Positions 1 to 5,173 of a stretch of DNA of 5,173 nt are shown here, piece after piece. The stretch covers positions 1-5,173 of the forward strand of contig CACZTE010000084.1 in assembly GCA_902784045.1 (NCBI GenBank), in the 5' to 3' direction. Made by a program: the position numbers and the translations under genes. The stretch comes from an uncultured Eubacterium sp. (GTDB taxonomy: Bacteria; Bacillota; Clostridia; Eubacteriales; Eubacteriaceae). The notes below the pieces were generated by a model that had not been told where the DNA came from, did not search any database, and saw only the letters and a program-made list of their open reading frames with translations. Every line of letters starts with the position of its first letter. Position 1 is the stretch's first letter.

Positions 1-29
1 ATTATACCATATGTATGTAGAAAAGTCTA
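1..29 (-). promoter_or_regulatory. Strong sigma-A-like promoter firing leftward out of the window
   Basis: Read on the minus strand, a perfect TATAAT box (1-6) is preceded by TGG, giving an extended -10. A TAGACT box (24-29, four of six matches to TTGACA) lies exactly 17 bases upstream. The -35 box sits inside a small hairpin (GTAGA/TCTAC, 17-21 and 26-30). The start of transcription would fall just outside the left edge, so the gene served is not visible. If the neighbouring palindrome is an insertion-sequence end, this would be the promoter for its tnpA or tnpB gene. The boxes are seen directly; their use is inferred. Confidence 0.55.
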
Positions 30-35
30 CAGAAA

Positions 36-72
36 GCCGCCTAACTCATGACTAAAGTCACGAGAGTGCGGC
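36..72. repeat. Imperfect palindrome / long hairpin
   Basis: The outer arms GCCGC (36-40) and GCGGC (68-72) pair perfectly. The inner arm ACTCATGAC (44-52) pairs with GTCACGA plus GT (57-63 and 66-67) around a TAAA loop, with a two-base bulge on the right and three unpaired bases (CTA, 41-43) on the left. The single mismatch in the inner stem becomes a G-U pair when the minus strand is transcribed, which favours a minus-strand structure. The T-poor flank makes it a weak candidate for an ordinary terminator. Confidence 0.7.
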
Positions 73-98
73 GACTGATTTTCAAATCTTAACCAACG

Positions 99-116
99 GC
101 GAAGACGCGTCTTCGC
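99..116. repeat. Perfect 18-base palindrome
   Basis: GCGAAGACGCGTCTTCGC equals its own reverse complement over all 18 bases. The flanking CGG (97-99) and CCG (118-120) can extend the pairing around a two-base bulge. It lies about 80 bases past the pap stop codon. There is no U-tract after it in either direction, so it is not a standard intrinsic terminator. It could be a protein-binding site, a resolution or attachment-like site, or part of the structured DNA at the left edge. Confidence 0.8.
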
Positions 117-124
117 GCCGGATG

Positions 125-157
125 GACAGACAAAGCGAATCGAAACACGCGTCTGTC
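125..157. repeat. Hairpin between pap and the 18-base palindrome
   Basis: GACAGAC (125-131) pairs with GTCTGTC (151-157). Inside it, GCG (135-137) pairs with CGC (148-150) across an AAA bulge, leaving a ten-base loop. It is the first structure downstream of the pap stop codon in the direction of transcription, 36 bases past it. It could slow or end transcription, or protect the 3' end of the pap mRNA. It lacks the run of U that would make it a confident terminator. Confidence 0.6.
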
Positions 158-193
158 TGAGGGAGATGGCTTAAACCGAAAACAATGCCTGCG

Positions 194-1681
194 CTATTTG
201 AGGGATTTGAGTTTTTTCTCGATGGCCTCCACCACCGATTTGATGACTTTGACCCGGGCGTAAAGCTTGTCATTGCCTTCAACGACAATCCACGGCGCGT
301 TTTCCGTGGAGGTTTTGAGCAGCATGCGGTCCACCGCCACTTCGTATTGATCCCATTTTTCGCGGTTTCGCCAATCCTCATCGGTGATTTTCCACTGTTT
401 GTCGGGATTCTCCATCCGGGCGTTAAAACGCGCTTCCTGTTCGTCTTTGGTGATGTTCATCCAGAATTTTAAAACCACGGCGCCGTATTCGCTCATTTGC
501 CGTTCGAAGGTGTTGATTTCGCTGAAAGCGCGGTTGTATTCTTCTGCCGAACAAAAGCCTTCGATGGGTTCCACCATGACGCGGCCGTACCACGTGCGGT
601 CAAAAATGGCGATGTGTCCTTGTTTGGGAATGTTTTTCCAGAACCGCCACAGCCAGTGGTGGGCCAGTTCCTCTTTGGACGGAGAAGCCGTGGGATGCAC
701 CATATATCCCCGGGGATCGAGATTCTGACAAAGCCGTTTGATGGCGCCGCCTTTTCCGCCGGCGTCCCATCCCTCAAAGCCGATAATGACGGGGACCCGC
801 TTGCGATAGAGTTCGTATTCCAAAATCCGCAGGCGTTTTTGGTATTTTTTGAGCTCGGATTTGTATTCCTCGGGAGAAAGGCTCGGCGACATGTCCACCC
901 CGCTTAAGACCGATGTGCGGTAGGGATCGTCCTGCGCCGAGATGAGCGGTTTGTTTTCGGGAACGACGGTGTTTTCGCGCTTCTCGATGCCGCGGGAAAG
1001 CTCCGCCGCGAGGATGTCCATCATTTTGATGGTGGCGAAGCGCTTGTCGCCGCCTTCGATGACATGCCAATGGGCGCTTTCACTGTCGGTGAGCTCCAGG
1101 CCGAAGTCCATTTCTTTTTTGAAGTTCTTGTAATTGATGTTTTGCGCCAGATCTTTTTCCGTTACCCGCCATCTGGTGGAGGGATTTTTCATGAGTTTTT
1201 TAAAGCGCGCTTTTTGTTCTTTTTTGGAAATGTGTATGAAGAATTTGACGACAATGACACCGCTGTCCGCGAGCATTTTTTCAAATTCGTTGATTTCCCG
1301 ATAGCGGTGGCGGCGTTCATTGCCGGTCATGGTGAGGTCGGAAATCACTTCGCTGTAGTAACCTTCATCTAAGATGACAATTTGTCCCTGTTCGGGAATG
1401 CGGGTCCAGTAACGCCACAAAAAATGGCGTTTGAGCTCATCGTCGCTGAGTTGTCTTCTTGAGCTGTAAACCGCCAGATTGCGGGGGTCTAAAGGCACGG
1501 TCAGTTTGTTAATCAAAGTGCCTTTGCCTGAGGCGTCCCAGCCTTCAAAAATGATTAAGATGGGGATACCCAGCGTCTTGGCTTTTCGTTGAAGCGCCGC
1601 TATCTGATTGACATAGGTTTTCTTTTTTGTTTTGAATGTTTCTTTGTCCAAGGTCACGTTCAAATCGACTTTATCCAGCAT
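194..1681 (-). CDS. pap: Polyphosphate:AMP phosphotransferase, two-domain PPK2 class II
   Basis: This cytoplasmic enzyme transfers phosphate from inorganic polyphosphate to AMP to make ADP, linking polyphosphate stores to the nucleotide pool. The 495 residues match the usual length of the fused two-domain form. Domain 1 (about 1-235) has the Walker A motif GWDASGKG (47-54). Domain 2 (about 270-490) has GWDAGGKGG (304-312), the Walker B motif DRTWYGR (361-367) and the lid segment DWRNREKWDQY (436-446). In domain 1 the Walker B site reads DEGYYSE (105-111) and the lid lacks the DWRNR motif, so domain 2 is probably the catalytic half, as in characterised two-domain relatives. The ATG is supported by GGAGGA (1688-1693) six bases upstream. 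The gene has its own promoter and ends at TAG. Family assignment is firm; substrate preference is inferred from the fused architecture. Confidence 0.93.
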   Translation of the reverse strand: MLDKVDLNVTLDKETFKTKKKTYVNQIAALQRKAKTLGIPILIIFEGWDASGKGTLINKLTVPLDPRNLAVYSSRRQLSDDELKRHFLWRYWTRIPEQGQIVILDEGYYSEVISDLTMTGNERRHRYREINEFEKMLADSGVIVVKFFIHISKKEQKARFKKLMKNPSTRWRVTEKDLAQNINYKNFKKEMDFGLELTDSESAHWHVIEGGDKRFATIKMMDILAAELSRGIEKRENTVVPENKPLISAQDDPYRTSVLSGVDMSPSLSPEEYKSELKKYQKRLRILEYELYRKRVPVIIGFEGWDAGGKGGAIKRLCQNLDPRGYMVHPTASPSKEELAHHWLWRFWKNIPKQGHIAIFDRTWYGRVMVEPIEGFCSAEEYNRAFSEINTFERQMSEYGAVVLKFWMNITKDEQEARFNARMENPDKQWKITDEDWRNREKWDQYEVAVDRMLLKTSTENAPWIVVEGNDKLYARVKVIKSVVEAIEKKLKSLK

Positions 1682-1687
1682 GGTTTT

Positions 1688-1743
1688 TCCTCCGAAATCT
1701 TTTTGGTTACCACTATTATAACACGGCTTTCATGACCTATTAA
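1688..1743 (-). promoter_or_regulatory. Promoter and ribosome site of pap
   Basis: On the minus strand a perfect TATAAT (1715-1720), preceded by TGT as an extended -10, lies 17 bases from TTAATA (1738-1743, four of six matches to the -35 consensus). Transcription would start near 1708, giving a leader of about 27 bases that carries the GGAGGA ribosome site (1688-1693). Together with the terminator at 1880-1910, this makes pap its own transcription unit. No operator-like repeat overlaps the boxes. Confidence 0.72.
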
Positions 1744-1754
1744 AGTGTCTGAGA

Positions 1755-1838
1755 GCGGTTTTTTTACTGTCATCAGCTTTTCCCTTTTTTTAATCGCCGG
1801 CTTTATCTTTTTTCTTCGAATTGACCGGTAAAAACCGC
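1755..1838. repeat. Spaced inverted repeat in the pap upstream region
   Basis: GCGGTTTTTTTAC (1755-1767) and GTAAAAACCGC (1828-1838) are inverted copies that differ only in having two fewer bases in the A/T run. They lie 60 bases apart, upstream of the pap promoter. The stretch from 1744 to 1879 is otherwise A/T-rich and shows no convincing gene. The arms could be a looping operator, the ends of a decayed miniature element, or chance in a biased sequence. The function is unknown. Confidence 0.4.
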
Positions 1839-1879
1839 AGCCGCGAAGGAATATCAATGGTTTAAACAACGTATCATCG

Positions 1880-1910
1880 AAAAAAGACTCTCACAATCGA
1901 AAGTCTTTTT
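1880..1910 (-). terminator. Intrinsic terminator of the ATPase gene (potentially bidirectional)
   Basis: On the minus strand AAAAAGACTTTC pairs with GAGAGTCTTTTT over 12 base pairs, one of them G-U, around the six-base loop GATTGT, and is followed by a run of six T. It starts 13 bases after the ATPase stop codon. Because the stem has A on one side and T on the other, it could also stop transcription from the opposite strand. Confidence 0.88.
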
Positions 1911-1923
1911 AAGCTTCATATGG

Positions 1924-3354
1924 TCAGCTGTTAAGGGAATAGATGGTGATGCCGTTAAAAAGCAGCACGTTTTTGGTGATGAGGGCGAAATCCAAAAGTT
2001 CTTTGTCGAAGGGATACGCCGAGAAAATGCCATAAACTCTTTCGTAGTTTTTGAAGTTTCGCTTGATTTCTTTGATATTCTCGCAATGGCTGACGAATTG
2101 TTCAAATTTGTCCATGGTATAGGGCTGATTGCTGTAATTGCAGTCGCCGAGGAAGATTTTGCGGTTGTCGACGTCGATGCCCAGAATGTCAATGCCTTCA
2201 TGGTGACGGTTAAAGTATTCCCCTACTTCACCGCAATGAATGGGCACACTTCCCTGCCTGGAGGCCGTCATAAAAATGTCGGTGGCGACTCTGCGGAACC
2301 AATATTGGATATATTCGGCGAAATGGGTTTTGAGTTTCTTTTTGGCGCGGCCGGTGCGTCCCTGTTTGATTTCGTCATAGAAAGGCGCGACAAAAGTAAA
2401 CCAGAAGGCCACCATCGGATCTTTGATACGGTAGAGGATGGTCTTTCTGCCGAATAAGCGTTTTTCAACAACCGACGTGCTCTTTTCCACATACCCCAAC
2501 AGGATTAAATTTTTGATGGTGTTTTCAACCTGGGAGAGTTTAAAACCCGTCACTTCAGCAATGTCCTCCGGTGAGGTGAGCCCCGCTGCCAGGCCTAAAA
2601 GCGTGGATTGATAGACGTGCATATCCCAGACGTCGTTTTGGAGCAGATAAGGCACTTCCTGATAGAATCCGCCGTGAATGTCAAAGAAGTTTTTCTCGAT
2701 GGCGCGTCTGAAATTTTTGTCGTCAATGCAGGCCGCGAAGGGCTGCCAGTATTTGGGAATGCCGCCGGCGACGGAAAATAAGAACATGAGCTGATTGAAA
2801 TCGTTATGGGGCATGTCCCGCATCATTTCCACATAGCCCACGGGTTTTAAATCGATGTGGCGAGTGATGTTGTCCATAAAGGATTTTTTCATGGCCAGCT
2901 CTAGCAGCGACGCGCAGCTTGGCATAATGATGATAACCATGACGCCGTAGACTGAGAAGACTTGCTGCCAGGCGTTTTTGAAGATTTTGACGAAATCCTC
3001 GTTGGCCGCCATCAGAAAATCAAAGTTGTCCACAACCAGCACTTTGCCCCCGGTTTCCGCGGTTTCGGCGTAGAGTCTGAAGGCGTCTTTCCAAGACATG
3101 ACGTTTTTGTAGTCGGGGCTGTCGCTGCGGGATACGCCCATATGATCGTAAAGCATGGTTTCAAAGGCCACGCGGTTCATTTTGTCCGAGACGTTTTGCG
3201 CGGTGAAAAAGAGCGCGTTGCGGTTCTTTAAAAATTCTCTGACCAAAGCGGTTTTGCCCACGCAGCGTCTGCCGGATATCATGACAAAGGCGTCTTCGCT
3301 ATGCCACGCTTTGTCCAAAAGTTTTAACTCTTTTTTTCGTCCTATAAATTGCAT
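1924..3354 (-). CDS. Archaeal-type P-loop ATPase with wHTH and DUF234-like C-terminus, degenerate active sites
   Basis: This is a 476-residue member of the ATPase_2/DUF234 family of STAND-like ATPases, whose cellular role is not established. The order is: start motif FIGRKKEL (3-10), Walker A GRRCVGKT (28-35), Walker B VLVVDNFDFL (105-114), sensor-like segment MPSCASLLEL (144-153), the family hallmark SVAGGIPKYW (194-203), a winged-helix region (about 250-310), and a restriction-endonuclease-like end with GIDILGID (387-394) and FLGDCNYS (401-408). Relatives usually have DEF in Walker B and a GECKW-type nuclease motif. Here the Glu is N110, and the nuclease E-x-K is D404-x-N406, so hydrolysis and cleavage are both doubtful. 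The ATG is backed by GAAAGG seven bases upstream. The gene follows the transglutaminase by 31 bases with no terminator between, so they are probably cotranscribed. Family is well supported; loss of activity is inference. Confidence 0.88.
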   Translation of the reverse strand: MQFIGRKKELKLLDKAWHSEDAFVMISGRRCVGKTALVREFLKNRNALFFTAQNVSDKMNRVAFETMLYDHMGVSRSDSPDYKNVMSWKDAFRLYAETAETGGKVLVVDNFDFLMAANEDFVKIFKNAWQQVFSVYGVMVIIIMPSCASLLELAMKKSFMDNITRHIDLKPVGYVEMMRDMPHNDFNQLMFLFSVAGGIPKYWQPFAACIDDKNFRRAIEKNFFDIHGGFYQEVPYLLQNDVWDMHVYQSTLLGLAAGLTSPEDIAEVTGFKLSQVENTIKNLILLGYVEKSTSVVEKRLFGRKTILYRIKDPMVAFWFTFVAPFYDEIKQGRTGRAKKKLKTHFAEYIQYWFRRVATDIFMTASRQGSVPIHCGEVGEYFNRHHEGIDILGIDVDNRKIFLGDCNYSNQPYTMDKFEQFVSHCENIKEIKRNFKNYERVYGIFSAYPFDKELLDFALITKNVLLFNGITIYSLNS

Positions 3355-3385
3355 GATTTTTTCCTTTCGCGTAATAGACCGGAAT

Positions 3386-4519
3386 TTAAAACAAAACCGT
3401 CACCACACCCATCTCCTCGTTGGTGATATAGCGTAGCGACGAATAGCCCACCACCCCGTTGACCGCCGATTCCAGGGCCATGGGAATGAGGGCCGGATCG
3501 GAAAATTTGGCTTCGTAGGAACCGGCCCCGCTGACATAGGCCTGATCGACACCGGAGGAAAATCCGCCGACGGTGTTCGCGTCGAAGTATTTGCCTTCCC
3601 GGATGAAGTAGTTATCCCTCACCGCCGTGCATTCGGCGATGCCCGGCAGGGTTTCCTCGATGACGTGGTTTTTTGAAAGTTCCTCGGTGGTGATGTTGAG
3701 ATAGGTGTGCTCGATATGGTCTTTGTTCACCGTGCCGTCGGCGAATTCCGGATCGTCCCAGGTGACGTCGATATAGTAGTAGGCGTCGTCGATTTTGACC
3801 AAGTTCCACTCGTGAGGCCCCCGCCCCACGGCCGTTCCGTCGACGGTGGCGCAAAAGACGCCCAGGTCTTTTAAGATGTAGGCCATGGTTTTGGAATAGC
3901 CCGCGCAGACGGATTTGCCGTTTACTAAAACCGAGACGATGTTTTGATCGTCGGGCGAGACTTCGTAATGGGTGCTCGTCACGATGGCGTCGTGGACGGT
4001 TTTGACCTTGGTGTAGGTGTCGGCGCCTTCCGGGATCATGGCCTTAATCTCGGCGACGCGTCCGTCGATGGCCGCCTGCTCGCGGTCCCGCTGATCTTTG
4101 TCTCTGGTGTAGACAAACTGGACGCTTTCGATAATGTCAGTGCCGCCGTCGTATTCGTAGGAATAGGCGCTGATCCAGAAGATGTCGGGATTGTCTTTAA
4201 AAAAAGCCGGCCACACCCGGTTGTCCATCTCTGACCTCGACAAATCAAGTCCGGACAAACTGACATGGGGATTGTAATCATCGGCTGCCTTTTTGAACAT
4301 GGCGTATATTTTTTTCTCTTTGTCGGAGAGTCTGGCGTAGCCGCTTTGGGGATCTTTGAGATATTCCTCTTCGGTGAGCTGATCTGCCACCGGCTCGCTG
4401 GCCATCTGCGTCCCGAAGCCCGAAAAACCGCGGACCATCCAGATGACGCCGAACAGCACGGCGCCTCCCACGACGACCGCCGCCAGAGCGCCGATGACAA
4501 TTTTCAGAAATGTTTTCAT
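3386..4519 (-). CDS. Membrane-anchored transglutaminase-like (papain-fold) protein
   Basis: A 377-residue protein with a hydrophobic N-terminal segment (about 6-28) after a short basic start (MKTFLK). There is no lipobox cysteine and no clear cleavage site, so it is probably a signal anchor that puts the rest outside the cell. The transglutaminase-like core spans about 165-260, with catalytic Cys205 in GKSVCAGYSK, His237 in HEWNLV and Asp251 in YIDVTWDDP; the triad is complete. The region before it (60-160) is a helical extension often seen in Bacillota homologues, and the C-terminal part (300-377) looks like a small accessory domain. Bacterial members act as proteases, cross-linking enzymes or peptidoglycan-associated factors; the substrate here is unknown. 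The ATG is the first possible start after an in-frame TAA, but no Shine-Dalgarno sequence precedes it. The ATPase gene follows 31 bases downstream. Confidence 0.88.
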   Translation of the reverse strand: MKTFLKIVIGALAAVVVGGAVLFGVIWMVRGFSGFGTQMASEPVADQLTEEEYLKDPQSGYARLSDKEKKIYAMFKKAADDYNPHVSLSGLDLSRSEMDNRVWPAFFKDNPDIFWISAYSYEYDGGTDIIESVQFVYTRDKDQRDREQAAIDGRVAEIKAMIPEGADTYTKVKTVHDAIVTSTHYEVSPDDQNIVSVLVNGKSVCAGYSKTMAYILKDLGVFCATVDGTAVGRGPHEWNLVKIDDAYYYIDVTWDDPEFADGTVNKDHIEHTYLNITTEELSKNHVIEETLPGIAECTAVRDNYFIREGKYFDANTVGGFSSGVDQAYVSGAGSYEAKFSDPALIPMALESAVNGVVGYSSLRYITNEEMGVVTVLF

Positions 4520-4523
4520 GATT

Positions 4524-4552
4524 TCTATTTAAAAAAGGGACACCCGTGTCAA
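4524..4552 (-). promoter_or_regulatory. Possible weak promoter of the transglutaminase gene (leaderless)
   Basis: On the minus strand a perfect TTGACA (4547-4552) lies 17 bases from AATAGA (4524-4529, a poor -10). Transcription would then begin at or next to the ATG at 4519, giving an mRNA with essentially no leader, which would fit the missing ribosome site. The TTGACA lies inside the terminator of the upstream gene, so the match may be incidental. The alternative is read-through from the zinc-ribbon gene. Confidence 0.25.
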
Positions 4553-4576
4553 TCCGAAGATTCGCAAAGGCGTCCC
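4531..4576 (-). terminator. Intrinsic terminator of the zinc-ribbon gene
   Basis: On the minus strand GGGACGCCT (4568-4576) pairs with GGGTGTCCC (4537-4545) over nine pairs, two of them G-U, followed by six T (4531-4536). The long loop contains a second hairpin, AATC and GATT closed by a TTCG tetraloop (4551-4562). It starts seven bases past the zinc-ribbon stop codon, and its T-run ends only 11 bases before the start codon of the transglutaminase gene. Confidence 0.82.
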
Positions 4577-4583
4577 GAAGTTT

Positions 4584-4790
4584 TTAGAAAATAGGTCCTT
4601 TGAGTTCAAGACCGCATTTTTCGCATTTCCAATCCATGCGGTTACTAATGATTTCGGCACCGCATTTCGGGCAAATGCCAACGCCGCCTTTGGGCATTTG
4701 GAATTCTTTGAGTTCCATGTCGATAAATTCCGCAGGACCTTCCTGAATCACTTGAAATTTTAAAATCGGTTGACCGCTGACTTCATGCAT
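4584..4790 (-). CDS. Small zinc-ribbon protein of unknown function
   Basis: A 68-residue cytoplasmic protein. Its C-terminal half holds two CxxC knuckles, CPKC (40-43) and CEKC (56-59), separated by 12 residues; four cysteines in this spacing bind one zinc ion as a zinc ribbon. The N-terminal half (1-35) is acidic and could form beta strands; no enzyme motif is visible. The gene looks real: it has a strong ribosome site AGGGAGG (4798-4804) seven bases before the ATG, a good promoter (4829-4856) and a matching terminator (4531-4576), so it is a single-gene transcript. Such proteins often bind RNA, DNA or a partner enzyme. I do not recognise a named family, and the function is unknown. Confidence 0.85.
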   Translation of the reverse strand: MHEVSGQPILKFQVIQEGPAEFIDMELKEFQMPKGGVGICPKCGAEIISNRMDWKCEKCGLELKGPIF

Positions 4791-4828
4791 ATGATTGCCT
4801 CCCTCAATGATTAAATTCTCTTGCTATC

Positions 4829-4856
4829 AGTGTACCATAAATCGGCTTTCTGTTAA
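4829..4856 (-). promoter_or_regulatory. Promoter of the zinc-ribbon gene
   Basis: On the minus strand TTAACA (4851-4856, five of six matches to the -35 box) is followed after 16 bases by TACACT (4829-4834), preceded by TGG as an extended -10. Transcription would start near 4822, giving a leader of about 32 bases with the AGGGAGG ribosome site. A small hairpin, GCTTT and AAAGC around AACAG, overlaps the -35 box; it could be a weak end to the putP transcript but has no T-run. No clear terminator for putP is seen between 4857 and 4897. Confidence 0.68.
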
Positions 4857-4897
4857 AGCGAAATGATATGAATCCCGGTGTTTTTTTGACATTTTGT

Positions 4898-5173
4898 TTA
4901 GATTTGGGATTTGATGGTTTTGACCATTTCGTCAAAGTCTTCCAACACTTCGGGTTCCGGTTTGGTAAAGCAGTTGACGATGAGAATCGTCACGACGTTT
5001 AAGATAAAGCCGGGCACGATTTCGTAGAGGGTATCGCCCAGTCCGACGGATTTCCAGATGACGACGGTCACCGCGCCGACGATCATACCGGCTAACGCCG
5101 ATTTCCAGTTGATTTTGCGCGAATACAACCCGAAGAGCACCAGCGGTCCGAAAGCCGCGCCGAAGCCGCTCCA
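4898..5173 (-). CDS. putP: Sodium/proline symporter PutP, C-terminal part (cut by window edge)
   Basis: Ninety-one codons of a larger gene remain; its start lies beyond the right edge. PutP is a cytoplasmic-membrane carrier of the solute:sodium symporter family that brings in L-proline with sodium, for nutrition or osmotic protection. The visible part opens with WSGFGAAFGPLVLFGLYSR, followed by ALAGMIVGAVTVVIW and LYEIVPGFILNVVTILIV, which match the last transmembrane helices of PutP closely in wording and spacing, then a charged cytoplasmic tail ending at TAA. The full protein would be expected near 490-510 residues, so roughly four fifths is missing. A GTG codon at 5138-5140 is internal and should not be taken as a start. 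PutP is favoured over other family members by the GFGAAFGP and YEIVPGF motifs. Confidence 0.88.
   Translation of the reverse strand, partial: WSGFGAAFGPLVLFGLYSRKINWKSALAGMIVGAVTVVIWKSVGLGDTLYEIVPGFILNVVTILIVNCFTKPEPEVLEDFDEMVKTIKSQI

Larger units (their letters stand above)
1..90 (-). mobile_element. Possible left end of an IS200/IS605-like element (partial, tentative)
   Basis: A long imperfect palindrome (36-72), a smaller hairpin (17-30) and an outward-reading promoter (1-29) follow one another on the minus strand. IS200/IS605-family elements have this layout: no terminal inverted repeats, a subterminal hairpin recognised by the Y1 transposase TnpA, and then the promoter of tnpA or tnpB. 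The transposase gene would lie to the left of the window, with the element's outer tip near 77-92, where the minus strand reads GGTTAAGATTTGAAAATC. No transposase codons, target site or second end are visible, so the boundary is a guess. The same structure could be a REP-like palindrome or a transcription terminator for pap. Confidence 0.35.

Noticed and set aside
1..193. CRISPR array or tRNA at the left edge
   Set aside because: The hairpins differ in sequence and spacing, so there is no direct-repeat array, and no cloverleaf or T-loop GTTCGA-type pattern fits.
185..907. Several plus-strand open frames opposite pap (185-472, 384-728, 497-907)
   Set aside because: They mirror the codons of pap on the opposite strand, lack ribosome sites and show no recognisable domains.
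1660..1869. Minus-strand open frame of 69 codons overlapping the start of pap
   Set aside because: It contains the pap promoter and ribosome site, overlaps the pap start, has a low-complexity lysine/arginine-rich sequence and no ribosome site of its own. It is most likely a chance frame.
2086..2457. Plus-strand frame of 123 codons opposite the ATPase gene
   Set aside because: It is antisense to the conserved DUF234-like region, with no start signal and no family match that I can recognise.
3944..4234. Plus-strand frame of 96 codons opposite the transglutaminase gene
   Set aside because: Its Val/Gly/Asp-rich sequence is the antisense of the conserved transglutaminase codons; no ribosome site or domain.
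4885..4915. Plus-strand TTGACA near 4887 as a promoter
   Set aside because: It has no acceptable -10 box at the right distance and would read into the putP coding region in antisense.
5138..5140. GTG as a start codon for an 80-residue small membrane protein
   Set aside because: The frame stays open to the window edge and the 11 codons upstream encode the conserved PutP motif WSGFGAAFGP, so the codon is internal.

Overview
The window reads as chromosomal DNA of a Gram-positive, Bacillota-like bacterium, probably in the Clostridia/Eubacteriales. The reasons are purine-rich AGGAGG-type ribosome sites, sigma-A-like promoters with extended -10 boxes, U-tract terminators, mid-range GC, and a PutP-type symporter beside a membrane-anchored transglutaminase of a kind common in that phylum. 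The genus cannot be fixed from the sequence. Every convincing gene lies on the minus strand, so transcription runs from right to left.

Layout in the direction of transcription: (1) the C-terminal 91 codons of a sodium/proline symporter (putP), cut by the right edge; (2) a 68-residue zinc-ribbon orphan with its own promoter, strong ribosome site and intrinsic terminator; (3) a membrane-anchored transglutaminase-like protein with a complete Cys-His-Asp triad; (4) 31 bases further on, an archaeal-type P-loop ATPase with a DUF234-like C-terminus, followed by an intrinsic terminator; (5) after about 240 bases of intergenic DNA, a two-domain polyphosphate:AMP phosphotransferase (PPK2 class II, pap) with its own promoter; (6) at the left edge, about 190 non-coding bases packed with hairpins and ending in a strong promoter that points out of the window. 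This last part resembles the end of an IS200/IS605-type element, but no transposase is visible.

Functionally this is mostly a string of separately transcribed genes. Only the transglutaminase and the ATPase look like an operon. Pap would turn AMP into ADP at the expense of polyphosphate, and PutP would import proline with sodium. The two most unusual points are the ATPase, in which the Walker B acidic residue and the expected nuclease lysine are both asparagine, and the hairpin cluster at the left edge. I found no clear new multi-gene system here.
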